Of a stretch of DNA of 14,045 nucleotides, positions 6,835 through 13,963 are shown in pieces. Below the pieces are notes generated by a model. That model saw only the letters and a list, made by a program, of their open reading frames with translations. It did no database searches and was not told the DNA's origin. The stretch lies in NCBI GenBank assembly GCA_947442115.1, contig CANEVK010000031.1, forward strand, positions 1-14,045. The letters run 5' to 3'. A program made the translations under genes and the position numbers. Every line of letters starts with the position of its first letter. Position 1 is the stretch's first letter. Origin of the DNA: Bacteriovoracaceae bacterium. Its GTDB lineage: Bacteria > Bdellovibrionota > Bacteriovoracia > Bacteriovoracales > Bacteriovoracaceae.

Positions 6835-7437
6835 ATGAAAGTTATTTTAATTCTCACCATGGGCTTCCTTTTCCTGCTCGCCACTGCGCAAGGTGACACA
6901 AATCCATCTGCGAATAAAAACATCTCCTTTAATTTAGGCTCACATACTGAATTCTATGATGCTGTTCAAAACGATGACTCAGGTGGTCTGCGAAAATTTG
7001 ATCTCGCCCCAACTATCGGCATCGGTTTAAAGTGGCCTCTCAAATCTCAATTTCTCTTTTTACCTGAATTCAATTGGGTCCTCCCCCAAACCATGGAAAA
7101 ATCCCACATCATGATCAATACCTTCATGCTGAGGGCCGATGCAGGTTATGACCTACTTTCTTGGTTGCGCTTAAGACTCGGAACTTCTCTGATGTGGCAA
7201 AACCAACAAGGTAAAGGCGGAACCGCTCAAATGAATAATGGAAATACCACTTCGAATTTTTATTATCCGGATGAAAACCGCTCGAGTCTTAACAACACTC
7301 TCGACTTTGGTCTTGAGAGCGTGTTTGATCCTTTGGCCGTGAGACTGCAAGTCTATACCTACTCAGTATTTAAAAAAGAGCAGCGGCAATTTTCTTACAC
7401 TGTTTTTTTAACTTATTATTGGGATAAATCTCTATGA
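6835..7437 (+). CDS. Small secreted outer-membrane barrel-like protein
   Basis: The 200-residue protein has a clear Sec signal peptide (hydrophobic core LILTMGFLFLLATA, cleavage likely after Ala18). The mature part alternates polar and hydrophobic residues in strand-like runs: TIGIGLKWPL, FLFLPEFNWVL, LRLRLGTSLMW, LAVRLQVYTY and SYTVFLTYYW. It is rich in Asn, Phe, Tyr and Leu, as in an eight- or ten-stranded barrel. The C-terminus (YYWDKSL) is not a classic terminal Phe/Trp. No strong Shine-Dalgarno precedes ATG 6835. Its TGA overlaps the ATG of the protease gene (ATGA), so the two are translated as a coupled pair. Function unknown; a surface platform or partner for the protease is speculation. 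Confidence 0.65.
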   Translation: MKVILILTMGFLFLLATAQGDTNPSANKNISFNLGSHTEFYDAVQNDDSGGLRKFDLAPTIGIGLKWPLKSQFLFLPEFNWVLPQTMEKSHIMINTFMLRADAGYDLLSWLRLRLGTSLMWQNQQGKGGTAQMNNGNTTSNFYYPDENRSSLNNTLDFGLESVFDPLAVRLQVYTYSVFKKEQRQFSYTVFLTYYWDKSL

Positions 7438-8258
7438 AGTTTATTCTTCTTTTAATCCTTTTCTCTTCTCAGCTCATGGCCTACACCTTTAATAATAATT
7501 TTGGAGCATCCTTTAAAGATAATGATGTGAAGGTGATGATTGCTGGAAATTCTGCTTGTGATCCCGATAATGTGGGGCTCACTTTTGGAGAGCTTCAAGA
7601 TTTGATTGATCCAGCGATTGATAAGTTCTGGAATCGAGTCCCAACCTCTGCCCTCCGACTAAGCTTTGGCGGCTTTACTAATGATATTACAGGTATTGGT
7701 AGCCGTCGTTTGTGTGCCCCAACCGATGAAGCTTGTATCAGCAGTGCTCCTGGTGCAACCATTGAACCGGTTAGAGAAATTGTTATTGCGTGCAATGATC
7801 TTCCAATTAATTTTGGAAGTTTAAATGTATTAGCCGTCACCATTCCGAACCAATTTTCTGGCAAAGATATTGTAGGATCCGTCATACTTATTAATAATCA
7901 AGCTGGATCAGCTTTCAAAAATCTCAGTAAAACCGATCAAATCGGCGTCATTGCCCATGAAATCGGACATGCCATTGGCCTAGGCCATACCGATGATAAA
8001 GCGGCGATGATGTATTACCGCACCGTGGATCTAAGACGTGCTCTTGGTGAAGATGATATGAGAGGTGTCAGCTACCTTTATCCCATGAAGCTTGATGGTT
8101 TCGGACTCCTTGGAGGCTGTGCCACCATCGAGGAAAATAAAAAGCAACCACCATCAGGTGGAAGCTTTTTGACGATGCTAGCAGGTTTATTTTTGATGGT
8201 TTTTGTTTGGGAACTTAAACGCTTACTTAAGCGCTCTCAAGCTCGTCCCACGCTTTAA
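7434..8258 (+). CDS. Matrixin-like (metzincin, M10-type) protease with C-terminal membrane anchor
   Basis: This 274-residue zinc metalloprotease is predicted to act outside the cytoplasm. The signal peptide is residues 1-16 (cleavage after LMA). The active site is HEIGHAIGLGH (H175, E176, H179, H185), the metzincin pattern HExxHxxGxxH, followed by the Met-turn AMMYY (M192/M193). Before it are metzincin-type strands (KDIVGSVILINN). There is no visible propeptide with a cysteine switch. Cys42, Cys94, Cys101, Cys120 and Cys229 could form disulfides. After the catalytic domain comes a linker (QPPSGGS), a hydrophobic segment (about 245-259, LTMLAGLFLMVFVW) and a basic tail (KRLLKR), resembling a GlyGly-CTERM-style sorting tail or a plain anchor. 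The ATGA overlap couples it to the upstream barrel gene. The last 36 bp overlap the convergent aminopeptidase gene. Confidence 0.85.
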   Translation: MKFILLLILFSSQLMAYTFNNNFGASFKDNDVKVMIAGNSACDPDNVGLTFGELQDLIDPAIDKFWNRVPTSALRLSFGGFTNDITGIGSRRLCAPTDEACISSAPGATIEPVREIVIACNDLPINFGSLNVLAVTIPNQFSGKDIVGSVILINNQAGSAFKNLSKTDQIGVIAHEIGHAIGLGHTDDKAAMMYYRTVDLRRALGEDDMRGVSYLYPMKLDGFGLLGGCATIEENKKQPPSGGSFLTMLAGLFLMVFVWELKRLLKRSQARPTL

Positions 8259-9989
8259 ACATTCAGCTTCATAATCTTCAAGAAGTGCTTCCTCTTCATC
8301 ATTGAGAAGCTTCATATCGATCAGGGCCGGATCAAATCCAATATAGACAAAAGGTTTGAAACGCAACATCCCTGGGAACTCTGGATGCTTTTCAACATAC
8401 ACAATATTTTCTAAGCGCACGCCACCGAATCCAGGAAGATAAATGCCTGGCTCAATCGAAACGGCCTGGCCTGCTTTCATGGGAACGTTTGAGATAGAAG
8501 AAATTCTCACTCCCGGCTCATGAACGTGGATGCCAATTCCATGCCCAGTTCCGTGAGCGTAGTCATAACCTTTCTTGCGAAGAGGAGCACGAGCAAGTCC
8601 ATCCAGGACAATACCCTTTGTTCCCTCAGGAAAAATAGCATGCTGACAGGCCAAGAGCCCCTTCAGCACAAGAGTGTAGATTTCAACTTTCTTTGGATCA
8701 GCTTTATCAGAAGCAGACCCTGCAAAAAATGTTCTCGTGGTATCCGTGGCAAATCCACCATCAAAATAGCCACCCGAATCCAGAAGAATCATATCATCAG
8801 CTTTAATCAAGACTTGATCCGAGGGATTACCGTAATGAATGATAGATCCGTTCGGGCCAACACCTGCAATAGTATTAAAACTCTGATCTCTTGAACCCTG
8901 CTCGTCATATTTTTTTGAAGTCTCATGATAGAGATCTAATTCAGTAATTCTTTTAGACGCCTTTATGGAATCTTTTACCCATTTAATGGTGTTGAAGATC
9001 GCCTTATCGGATCTTCTGAAAGAGGCTTCCATTTGCTGAATTTCTACCGGCTCTTTTATGGATTGCCACTCATAGAGACCACCCGCTTTTTCAAGCAGTC
9101 TCTCAGTCCCAAATATTTTAACAAGCATCCCAAAATCCGCGGCATTAATCATTCCAGGATCAAACCACACCATTTGCAAATGAAGAGTGTTTTGAATTTT
9201 TTCTAATTCTTTATTTAACTCTGTGAAGGGAAGAGTAATAAATTCTAAGCCAAATTCTTTTTTTATGGCATTTGGAACTGGGGTCTCGGGAGTGACAAAA
9301 ATATAAGCTTTTTCTTTTGTAATGAGGGCACGAGCATAAAAGCTACTTAAAAAAGGTAAATGATAACCACGGCAATTCGTGATCCAAGCGATGGAATCAA
9401 GAGCTGTGAGGTACATTGCTTCTGAATCAGACTTAAAAATCGCCCGGGTTTTTTCCAGAGTATCACGCCCCCTGAACTCTCTAGGCACAAACTGCAGCGG
9501 TTTTAATTCTGGAAGTTTTTCAAACGCGATGACTTGGGCCAGCTCACCTGCACCGAGGGCCACTGTTTCATGAGCGGCCTTCGTTAATCTTTTTAAAAAA
9601 CCTAAAGAAGTACGATCGGCCTCATAGCCCAGCTTGGAAATTTTTAATTCTGCTATATCTTTGACAAGGTCTCCAGTCGTTGAGCCATCTCCGCCACACT
9701 TCATCACCTGGATTTCTTCATGGTCCACTTCCAGATCCGCCTGCTCATGATAGCGCCCATCCACATAAAGACGCACTTTCCCCTCTAAAGGGACAAGCAC
9801 TTCTGCCATAGACCCTGTAAAACCAGTGAGGTAATAGCGGTGGTTATCTTCTAGTGGAACATATTCGTTCAAAAAGGGGTCAAAACTTGAAATATACATG
9901 GCGTCGAGATGTCGCTCTCCCATGAGTTTTTTCAGGCTTTTTATATGAGATTTAATAGTTTGATTTGATAGACTGATAGACTTTTTCAT
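8223..9989 (-). CDS. pepP: Xaa-Pro aminopeptidase (aminopeptidase P, M24B), three-domain form
   Basis: The enzyme removes an N-terminal residue preceding proline, completing peptide breakdown, normally in the cytoplasm with two Mn2+ ions. At 588 residues it is the long form, with two N-terminal creatinase-like domains (about 12-155 and 165-320) before the pita-bread catalytic domain (about 325-545), as in eukaryotic XPNPEP1 and unlike the roughly 440-residue E. coli PepP. Metal ligands are visible: D404 (LLDSGG), D416 (ATDTTRT), H483 (TGHGIG), E513 (SIEPG) and E527 (RLENIV); H490 (HVHEPG) is the catalytic histidine. The two Asp are 12 apart, not the 11 of the E. coli enzyme. There is no signal peptide. 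GGAG lies 8 nt before ATG 9989. It is divergent from kynA, and its 3' end overlaps the matrixin gene by 36 bp. Confidence 0.93.
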   Translation of the reverse strand: MKKSISLSNQTIKSHIKSLKKLMGERHLDAMYISSFDPFLNEYVPLEDNHRYYLTGFTGSMAEVLVPLEGKVRLYVDGRYHEQADLEVDHEEIQVMKCGGDGSTTGDLVKDIAELKISKLGYEADRTSLGFLKRLTKAAHETVALGAGELAQVIAFEKLPELKPLQFVPREFRGRDTLEKTRAIFKSDSEAMYLTALDSIAWITNCRGYHLPFLSSFYARALITKEKAYIFVTPETPVPNAIKKEFGLEFITLPFTELNKELEKIQNTLHLQMVWFDPGMINAADFGMLVKIFGTERLLEKAGGLYEWQSIKEPVEIQQMEASFRRSDKAIFNTIKWVKDSIKASKRITELDLYHETSKKYDEQGSRDQSFNTIAGVGPNGSIIHYGNPSDQVLIKADDMILLDSGGYFDGGFATDTTRTFFAGSASDKADPKKVEIYTLVLKGLLACQHAIFPEGTKGIVLDGLARAPLRKKGYDYAHGTGHGIGIHVHEPGVRISSISNVPMKAGQAVSIEPGIYLPGFGGVRLENIVYVEKHPEFPGMLRFKPFVYIGFDPALIDMKLLNDEEEALLEDYEAECLKRGTSLRALK

Positions 9990-10045
9990 ACAATGATCTC
10001 CGTCCTATAAAAATACTATCGTCACCCATTGTTGGGAAGGCTTTT
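9990..10045. promoter_or_regulatory. Divergent pepP/kynA gap with both ribosome sites
   Basis: The 56-bp gap holds the pepP site (GGAG, minus, 9998-10001) and the kynA site (GGAAGG, plus, 10035-10040, 5 nt before ATG). TATAAA at 10006-10011 is a possible plus-strand -10 with a poor -35 (TTTTCA, 9984-9989). CCCA/TGGG (10025-10028/10033-10036) could form a small hairpin touching the kynA site. All weak individually. Confidence 0.35.
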
Positions 10046-11143
10046 ATGAAAATTCAGCACCCAGTTTATTACGGCGACTATCTGCAACTGCCTAAAATTC
10101 TTAACGCTCAAGCACCTGAAAGCTTAAAGCACGGTCATGAGGCCCATGACGAAACGCTTTTTATTATTATTCATCAGACCTATGAGCTATGGTTTAAACA
10201 AATCCTGCACGAACTTGAGTCCATCCGCACTTTGATGATTAAACCCTTTCTGCCCTCAACTGATCTGGCCGTTATCAATGCTCGTCTTGAAAGGATCACT
10301 TCTATTCAGCAAATTTTAATTGATCAGATTCAAGTCATGGAGACCATGACATCGTTAGATTTTATGGATTTCAGAGATTACCTTGTTCCGGCCTCTGGTT
10401 TTCAAAGTCTGCAGTTTCGCTTAGTCGAAGCCTTCCTTGGCATTAAAGCTCAGCACCGCATGGAAGTGGAGCGCCAATTTTTTAATTCTCGCCTCAAGCC
10501 AGAAGATAAAAAGCTGCTGGAAGCCGCTGAACAAAAAGTGAGTCTTTTTGAACTTCTTGAAGCCTGGCTTTCTCGCATGCCCTTTTCTCAATTTGAAAAT
10601 TTTGATTTCTGGGGTTCCTACTCTGAAGCTGTAGACAAGATGCTTAAAAGTGACTTCGCCATCATTTCATCCAACCCAAGTTTAGATGAGAAGCAAAAAG
10701 AAATTGAACTTAAAAACTTAGCGGCCACGAAAGAAACATTTGCCACTCTTCTAGACCCTGAAAAATTTGAAGCACTCAGAGCTCAAGGAAAAATCCGCCT
10801 TTCTCAAAAGGCCATGCTTTCTGCTGTGTTCATTCATCTTTATAGAGAGTATCCAGCACTCCAAATGCCTTATAAAATTCTTAACAATCTCGTTGAGATT
10901 GATGAGAAATTTACCACTTGGCGCTACCGTCACGCCATCATGGCCCAAAGAATTTTAGGTACTAAAATTGGAACAGGTGGCTCTTCTGGACATGAATACT
11001 TAAAATCAACCACGGAAAGAAATCGCGCCTTCATTGATCTTTTTAATCTGGCCACATTTCTCATACCGAAGTCATCTATCCCTCAACTTCCTCATGTGAT
11101 TAAAGGACAACTCGATATCGTTTATGATTTCGTTCAATCCTAA
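10046..11143 (+). CDS. kynA: Tryptophan 2,3-dioxygenase, long (animal-like) form
   Basis: The haem enzyme opens the indole ring of L-tryptophan with O2 to give N-formylkynurenine, the first step of the kynurenine route; it is a cytosolic tetramer. At 365 residues it is longer than the short proteobacterial type (Xanthomonas, about 300), and it carries blocks very like human TDO2: DETLFIIIHQTYELWFKQIL (H43, distal His), DFMDFRDYLVPASGFQSLQF (R110, carboxylate binding), WRYRHAIMAQR (H296, axial haem ligand) and GTGGSSGHEYL (T310, amino-group contact). The extra length is mainly the 185-260 region around the human-like NFDFWG and EKFEALRAQGK. GGAAGG precedes ATG 10046. The kynureninase-like gene starts 20 bp before its stop. 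No kynurenine formamidase gene is in the window, so that step must be encoded elsewhere or be spontaneous. Confidence 0.95.
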   Translation: MKIQHPVYYGDYLQLPKILNAQAPESLKHGHEAHDETLFIIIHQTYELWFKQILHELESIRTLMIKPFLPSTDLAVINARLERITSIQQILIDQIQVMETMTSLDFMDFRDYLVPASGFQSLQFRLVEAFLGIKAQHRMEVERQFFNSRLKPEDKKLLEAAEQKVSLFELLEAWLSRMPFSQFENFDFWGSYSEAVDKMLKSDFAIISSNPSLDEKQKEIELKNLAATKETFATLLDPEKFEALRAQGKIRLSQKAMLSAVFIHLYREYPALQMPYKILNNLVEIDEKFTTWRYRHAIMAQRILGTKIGTGGSSGHEYLKSTTERNRAFIDLFNLATFLIPKSSIPQLPHVIKGQLDIVYDFVQS

Positions 11144-12314
11144 AACTCTCTATCAGCGTTTCTTAGATGCCCATAAAGGCAAGCTGCATTTTGCGGCCCA
11201 CTCTCATCATTTCTGGCCAGATGTGACTCGTGAAGCCCAACTCGCCTACTGGGATGATTGCGCTCGCTTGAGTGATGAAAAATGGGATAAAATTTTTGGC
11301 GAGGTGATTCCTCAAACTCAAAAATATATCGCAACAATATTAGACCTTAAGGATCACGAACAGATTGCCCTGGCCCCAAACACGCATGAGCTATCAGCAC
11401 GTCTTCTCTCATTATTTCTCGGTCGCTCTGAATTAAGGATCCTCACCACTTCCAGTGAATTCCATTCGTGGAGACGACAATTTTTAAGACTCTCTGAATT
11501 GTCACAAATTAAAGTCCATGAAGTCTCAACTCAAAATCTACTGGCCCATAGGTCTCAATTTCTAACTGAAATAAAAAATCAACTGGCCCTGAATTACGAT
11601 CTGATTTTTATAAGCCAGGTCTTTTTTGATTCAGGACTGGCGCTCACGGATGAAGAACTTAAAGACCTCATCAACCATGCCCCGGCCACAACTTTGTTTG
11701 TGGTGGATGGCTACCATGGTTTTGCGGCCCTCCCCACGAGCTTATCTCAGTTTGAAGGCAGACTCTTTTATTTAGGTGGTGGCTATAAGTATGCCCAGGC
11801 CGGTGAAGGTGTGGGATTTATGGTTGTGCCCAAAGGTGATTGGCGCCCAAGTTATACAGGTTGGTTTGCTGAATATGGCGACCTTACTAGACCAGCAGGA
11901 AGCCAGGTGGGCTACACGCAAAATGCTATGGCCTTCATGGGGGCGACTCAAGATCCTAGTGGTTTTTATCGCTTTAATGCCACCTGGAAACTCTTTGATG
12001 AGTTATCCCTTGATATGAACCATATCCACCAGTACGTGCGGGATCTTCAAGGGCATTTTCTTGCTCATCTTCCAGAATCATTTTTAGAGCAGTGGCAACT
12101 CACCCCCCTCTATCATCAGGACCTGAGCTACCACGGGCACTTTCTCACTTTTGAAGCCTTTGATGTTCAAGCGGCGATGAAGCTGCAGGACAAGCTTAAG
12201 CAAGCTGACGTTCTTATTGATCGCCGAGGGGCGCGCCTCAGGTTTGGCTTTGGTCTTTATCAAGACAAAAGCGATGTCATCGAGTTATGTCTGTGCCTTA
12301 AAAAATTGGCATAA
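11124..12314 (+). CDS. Kynureninase-like class V PLP enzyme (divergent KynU)
   Basis: This 396-residue fold-type I PLP enzyme most likely cleaves kynurenine to anthranilate and alanine. It differs from textbook KynU but keeps its logic. VVDGYHGF (D195, H198) matches the kynureninase DLAHAxG box. GGGYKYAQAGEG (K222) matches SYKYLNAGPG, with K222 the Schiff-base lysine. APNTHE (85-90) sits where KynU has its TVNLH phosphate region, and TGWFAE then MGATQDPSGFYR match GWW and GTP-type substrate and dimer-interface stretches. The N-terminus (HFAAHSHHFWPDVTREAQ) is distinctive. I recall similar proteins annotated only as class V aminotransferases in other bacteria. Its ATG lies 20 bp inside kynA with no close Shine-Dalgarno, so coupled translation is likely. 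The context is the main functional argument; another beta-elimination or desulfurase-type reaction remains possible. Confidence 0.8.
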   Translation: MISFNPKTLYQRFLDAHKGKLHFAAHSHHFWPDVTREAQLAYWDDCARLSDEKWDKIFGEVIPQTQKYIATILDLKDHEQIALAPNTHELSARLLSLFLGRSELRILTTSSEFHSWRRQFLRLSELSQIKVHEVSTQNLLAHRSQFLTEIKNQLALNYDLIFISQVFFDSGLALTDEELKDLINHAPATTLFVVDGYHGFAALPTSLSQFEGRLFYLGGGYKYAQAGEGVGFMVVPKGDWRPSYTGWFAEYGDLTRPAGSQVGYTQNAMAFMGATQDPSGFYRFNATWKLFDELSLDMNHIHQYVRDLQGHFLAHLPESFLEQWQLTPLYHQDLSYHGHFLTFEAFDVQAAMKLQDKLKQADVLIDRRGARLRFGFGLYQDKSDVIELCLCLKKLA

Positions 12315-12426
12315 AGGCCCAATAAATTCTAACCAAACATTCGACGATTTTTCTAAAGTTTTGAATTTTTATGCCGATAGAAGCCATGAGTACAATAATT
12401 CTCATTGAAAGGAGTGAGGTTGCCTT
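12315..12426 (+). promoter_or_regulatory. Gap upstream of the small peptide gene: weak promoter and strong ribosome site
   Basis: The 112-bp gap after the kynureninase-like gene contains TACAAT at 12391-12396 (5 of 6 to the -10 consensus) without a clear -35, and the purine-rich AAAGGAGTGAGG ending 7 nt before ATG 12427. The spacing suggests a short leader of about 25 nt. No terminator-like hairpin is seen after the kyn gene, so read-through is also possible. Confidence 0.4.
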
Positions 12427-12594
12427 ATGGGCGTTAAATTTAGTTCAATTGTTATGGTTCTTTTAGTTTTTTTTATTGCGAAGGTTTCTTTCGAATCGGC
12501 GACAGCTTCCAATAAAATTGAACCATCACATGTGAATGATCGCTCTCCAGCTTCCATTGATCAAAGCTACATTGATCATATGAATAAGCACTGA
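12427..12594 (+). CDS. 55-residue secreted peptide, unknown function
   Basis: A complete small gene of 56 codons with a strong ribosome site (AAGGAG and GAGG, the latter 7 nt before ATG). Residues 5-18 are hydrophobic (FSSIVMVLLVFFIA) after MGVK, followed by a plausible signal-peptidase site (ATA-S at 25-28). The mature part would be about 28 residues, hydrophilic, with Ser, Asn, Asp and His (for example EPSHVNDRSPASIDQSY), and has no Cys. It could instead remain as a single membrane segment with a periplasmic tail. It does not match any family I know. It lies on the same strand as the kynurenine genes but 112 bp downstream, and its stop is 25 bp from the convergent murD stop. The ribosome site and signal-like start argue that it is real; conservation is untested. 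Confidence 0.6.
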   Translation: MGVKFSSIVMVLLVFFIAKVSFESATASNKIEPSHVNDRSPASIDQSYIDHMNKH

Positions 12595-12619
12595 GAGAGA
12601 ATTTTATTCTTATCCCCCG

Positions 12620-13942
12620 CTAGATCAAAATTTCTTTGACCCATCCTTTAAATTTTTCTCCTCGATCCACATAATTTTTAAATTGATCAAATGATGGAAA
12701 GGCAGGAGAGAAAACTAAATTTCCTTTGAGATGATTTTCCTTGGCAAGCTTTAAAACACTGACGAGATCCTGAGCTTCAATCACTTGAAAATCATTTCCC
12801 AGCTCTTGGGCCAGTCGATGAGTCACCTCACCAATCGTAAAAATTTTTGTGATCTTATTTTTAAAAGGCAAAAGATCCGGCAACACCTGATCGGCCTCAT
12901 TTCTGAGTTTCCCCCCTAGAATCAAATACAGTGGGGCCTCGGTCTCTGCAAAAGCCTTGATGGCGGTGGTCGTCGCGAGGGTATTGGTGCTTTTAGCATC
13001 ATTATAAACAGAGAGGCCTTGAAAATTTAAAACGTACTCAAGGCGGTGAGAGACACCGGCAAACTCATTGATAAATTCTTGAAAAAGCTTATCGAGATTG
13101 GGGATATGAAGTAACTCTAACACTTTATAAGTGGCATAAAAATTGGCCTCATTATGCTCACCACGAACTTTAGCTTCAGAAAAATCAAACTTCTTTTTAA
13201 ATGAATCAGGTAAATGTCCTTTCATGAAATAAGATTTCTGCACGGGATGACTCTTCACTTCATCGAGGTAAGGATTCTCCTCACCTAAGATGAGATGATT
13301 AGAGGCCGTCATATTTTTGAGCAAACGAAATTTCGCATGAGCATAATCATGGACTTGATCATAGCGCTCAGAATGATTAGGAAAAATATTTAGGATAAGA
13401 CCAATCTGAGGATGAAAATCATGAATCGTTTCCAGTTGAAAACTAGAAACTTCTATCACGGCATAGTCATAACTTTCTCCCGAGAGTGGTAAGTCACAAT
13501 AAGGAGTTCCAATATTTCCGCCACAAAATATTTTTTTTCCTGCTTTCGTTAGAGCCTCGGAAATCATAGTCGTCGTTGTGGTTTTGCCATTTGTTCCAGT
13601 GATGGCAATCACAGGCACATGTTTAGACATGCGGTAGGCATATTCAATTTCTGACAATAGAGGCACACCTTTCGTCCTCGCTTCAGTGAGTACTGGATGA
13701 GTGACCGGGATACCAGGTGAAATTACAATTTCATCCATTTTATGAAAATGAGCTGCAAAATCATCTTCCGAGTAACAAGCACATTTTTCTAAAAGACCTT
13801 CAAGCTTCTCACTTTCGTACCAAGTCTCTACCGGGCCTTTATTAACGGCATAGAGGTCTTGCTTATGTTTTTTTGCCAGGGCGACCGCTGCCTTACCAGA
13901 CTTACCCATTCCAAAAATAGCGACTTTGTTTATCTTATTCAT
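12620..13942 (-). CDS. murD: UDP-N-acetylmuramoylalanine--D-glutamate ligase
   Basis: MurD adds D-glutamate to UDP-MurNAc-L-Ala in the cytoplasm using ATP, an essential step of peptidoglycan precursor synthesis. The 440-residue protein matches family length (E. coli 438). An N-terminal Rossmann domain opens with VAIFGMGKSGKAA. The P-loop GTNGKTTTTT (116-125) is followed by GGNIGTP, VSSFQLE, K204 (in AHAKFRLL, the lysine normally carbamylated), HRLEYV, NDAKSTN and FSPAFPSFDQF...DRGEKF. Small departures: the usual DHxDR after LN reads NHSER (N189, H190), and SPACASFD reads SPAFPSFD. The gene stands apart from a dcw cluster here: the neighbours are unrelated and its 5' side is divergent 21 bp from another gene. 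No clear Shine-Dalgarno precedes ATG 13942. Confidence 0.94.
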   Translation of the reverse strand: MNKINKVAIFGMGKSGKAAVALAKKHKQDLYAVNKGPVETWYESEKLEGLLEKCACYSEDDFAAHFHKMDEIVISPGIPVTHPVLTEARTKGVPLLSEIEYAYRMSKHVPVIAITGTNGKTTTTTMISEALTKAGKKIFCGGNIGTPYCDLPLSGESYDYAVIEVSSFQLETIHDFHPQIGLILNIFPNHSERYDQVHDYAHAKFRLLKNMTASNHLILGEENPYLDEVKSHPVQKSYFMKGHLPDSFKKKFDFSEAKVRGEHNEANFYATYKVLELLHIPNLDKLFQEFINEFAGVSHRLEYVLNFQGLSVYNDAKSTNTLATTTAIKAFAETEAPLYLILGGKLRNEADQVLPDLLPFKNKITKIFTIGEVTHRLAQELGNDFQVIEAQDLVSVLKLAKENHLKGNLVFSPAFPSFDQFKNYVDRGEKFKGWVKEILI

Positions 13943-13963
13943 AAGCTATGCTATACCCCTATT
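13943..13963. promoter_or_regulatory. 21-bp divergent start region with -10-like bases on both strands
   Basis: Between the murD ATG and the plus-strand ATG lies TATGCTATACC. TATACC or TATGCT reads as a -10 on the plus strand (13947-13957) and TATAGC on the minus strand. Neither start has a usable Shine-Dalgarno, so one or both messages may be leaderless or nearly so. No convincing -35 is seen. Confidence 0.35.

Noticed and set aside
10025..10036. CCCA-TTGT-TGGG hairpin before kynA
   Set aside because: Only four base pairs; chance occurrence is likely, so it is mentioned only as part of the gap.
12217..12408. 63-codon plus-strand frame running out of the kynureninase-like gene
   Set aside because: Mostly an out-of-frame shadow of the kynureninase-like gene with no ribosome site; the real small gene follows at 12427.
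12595..12650. Possible terminator between the small peptide gene and murD
   Set aside because: TCAAA/TTTGA at about 12624-12638 is a short weak stem inside murD with no T-run, so it was not called.
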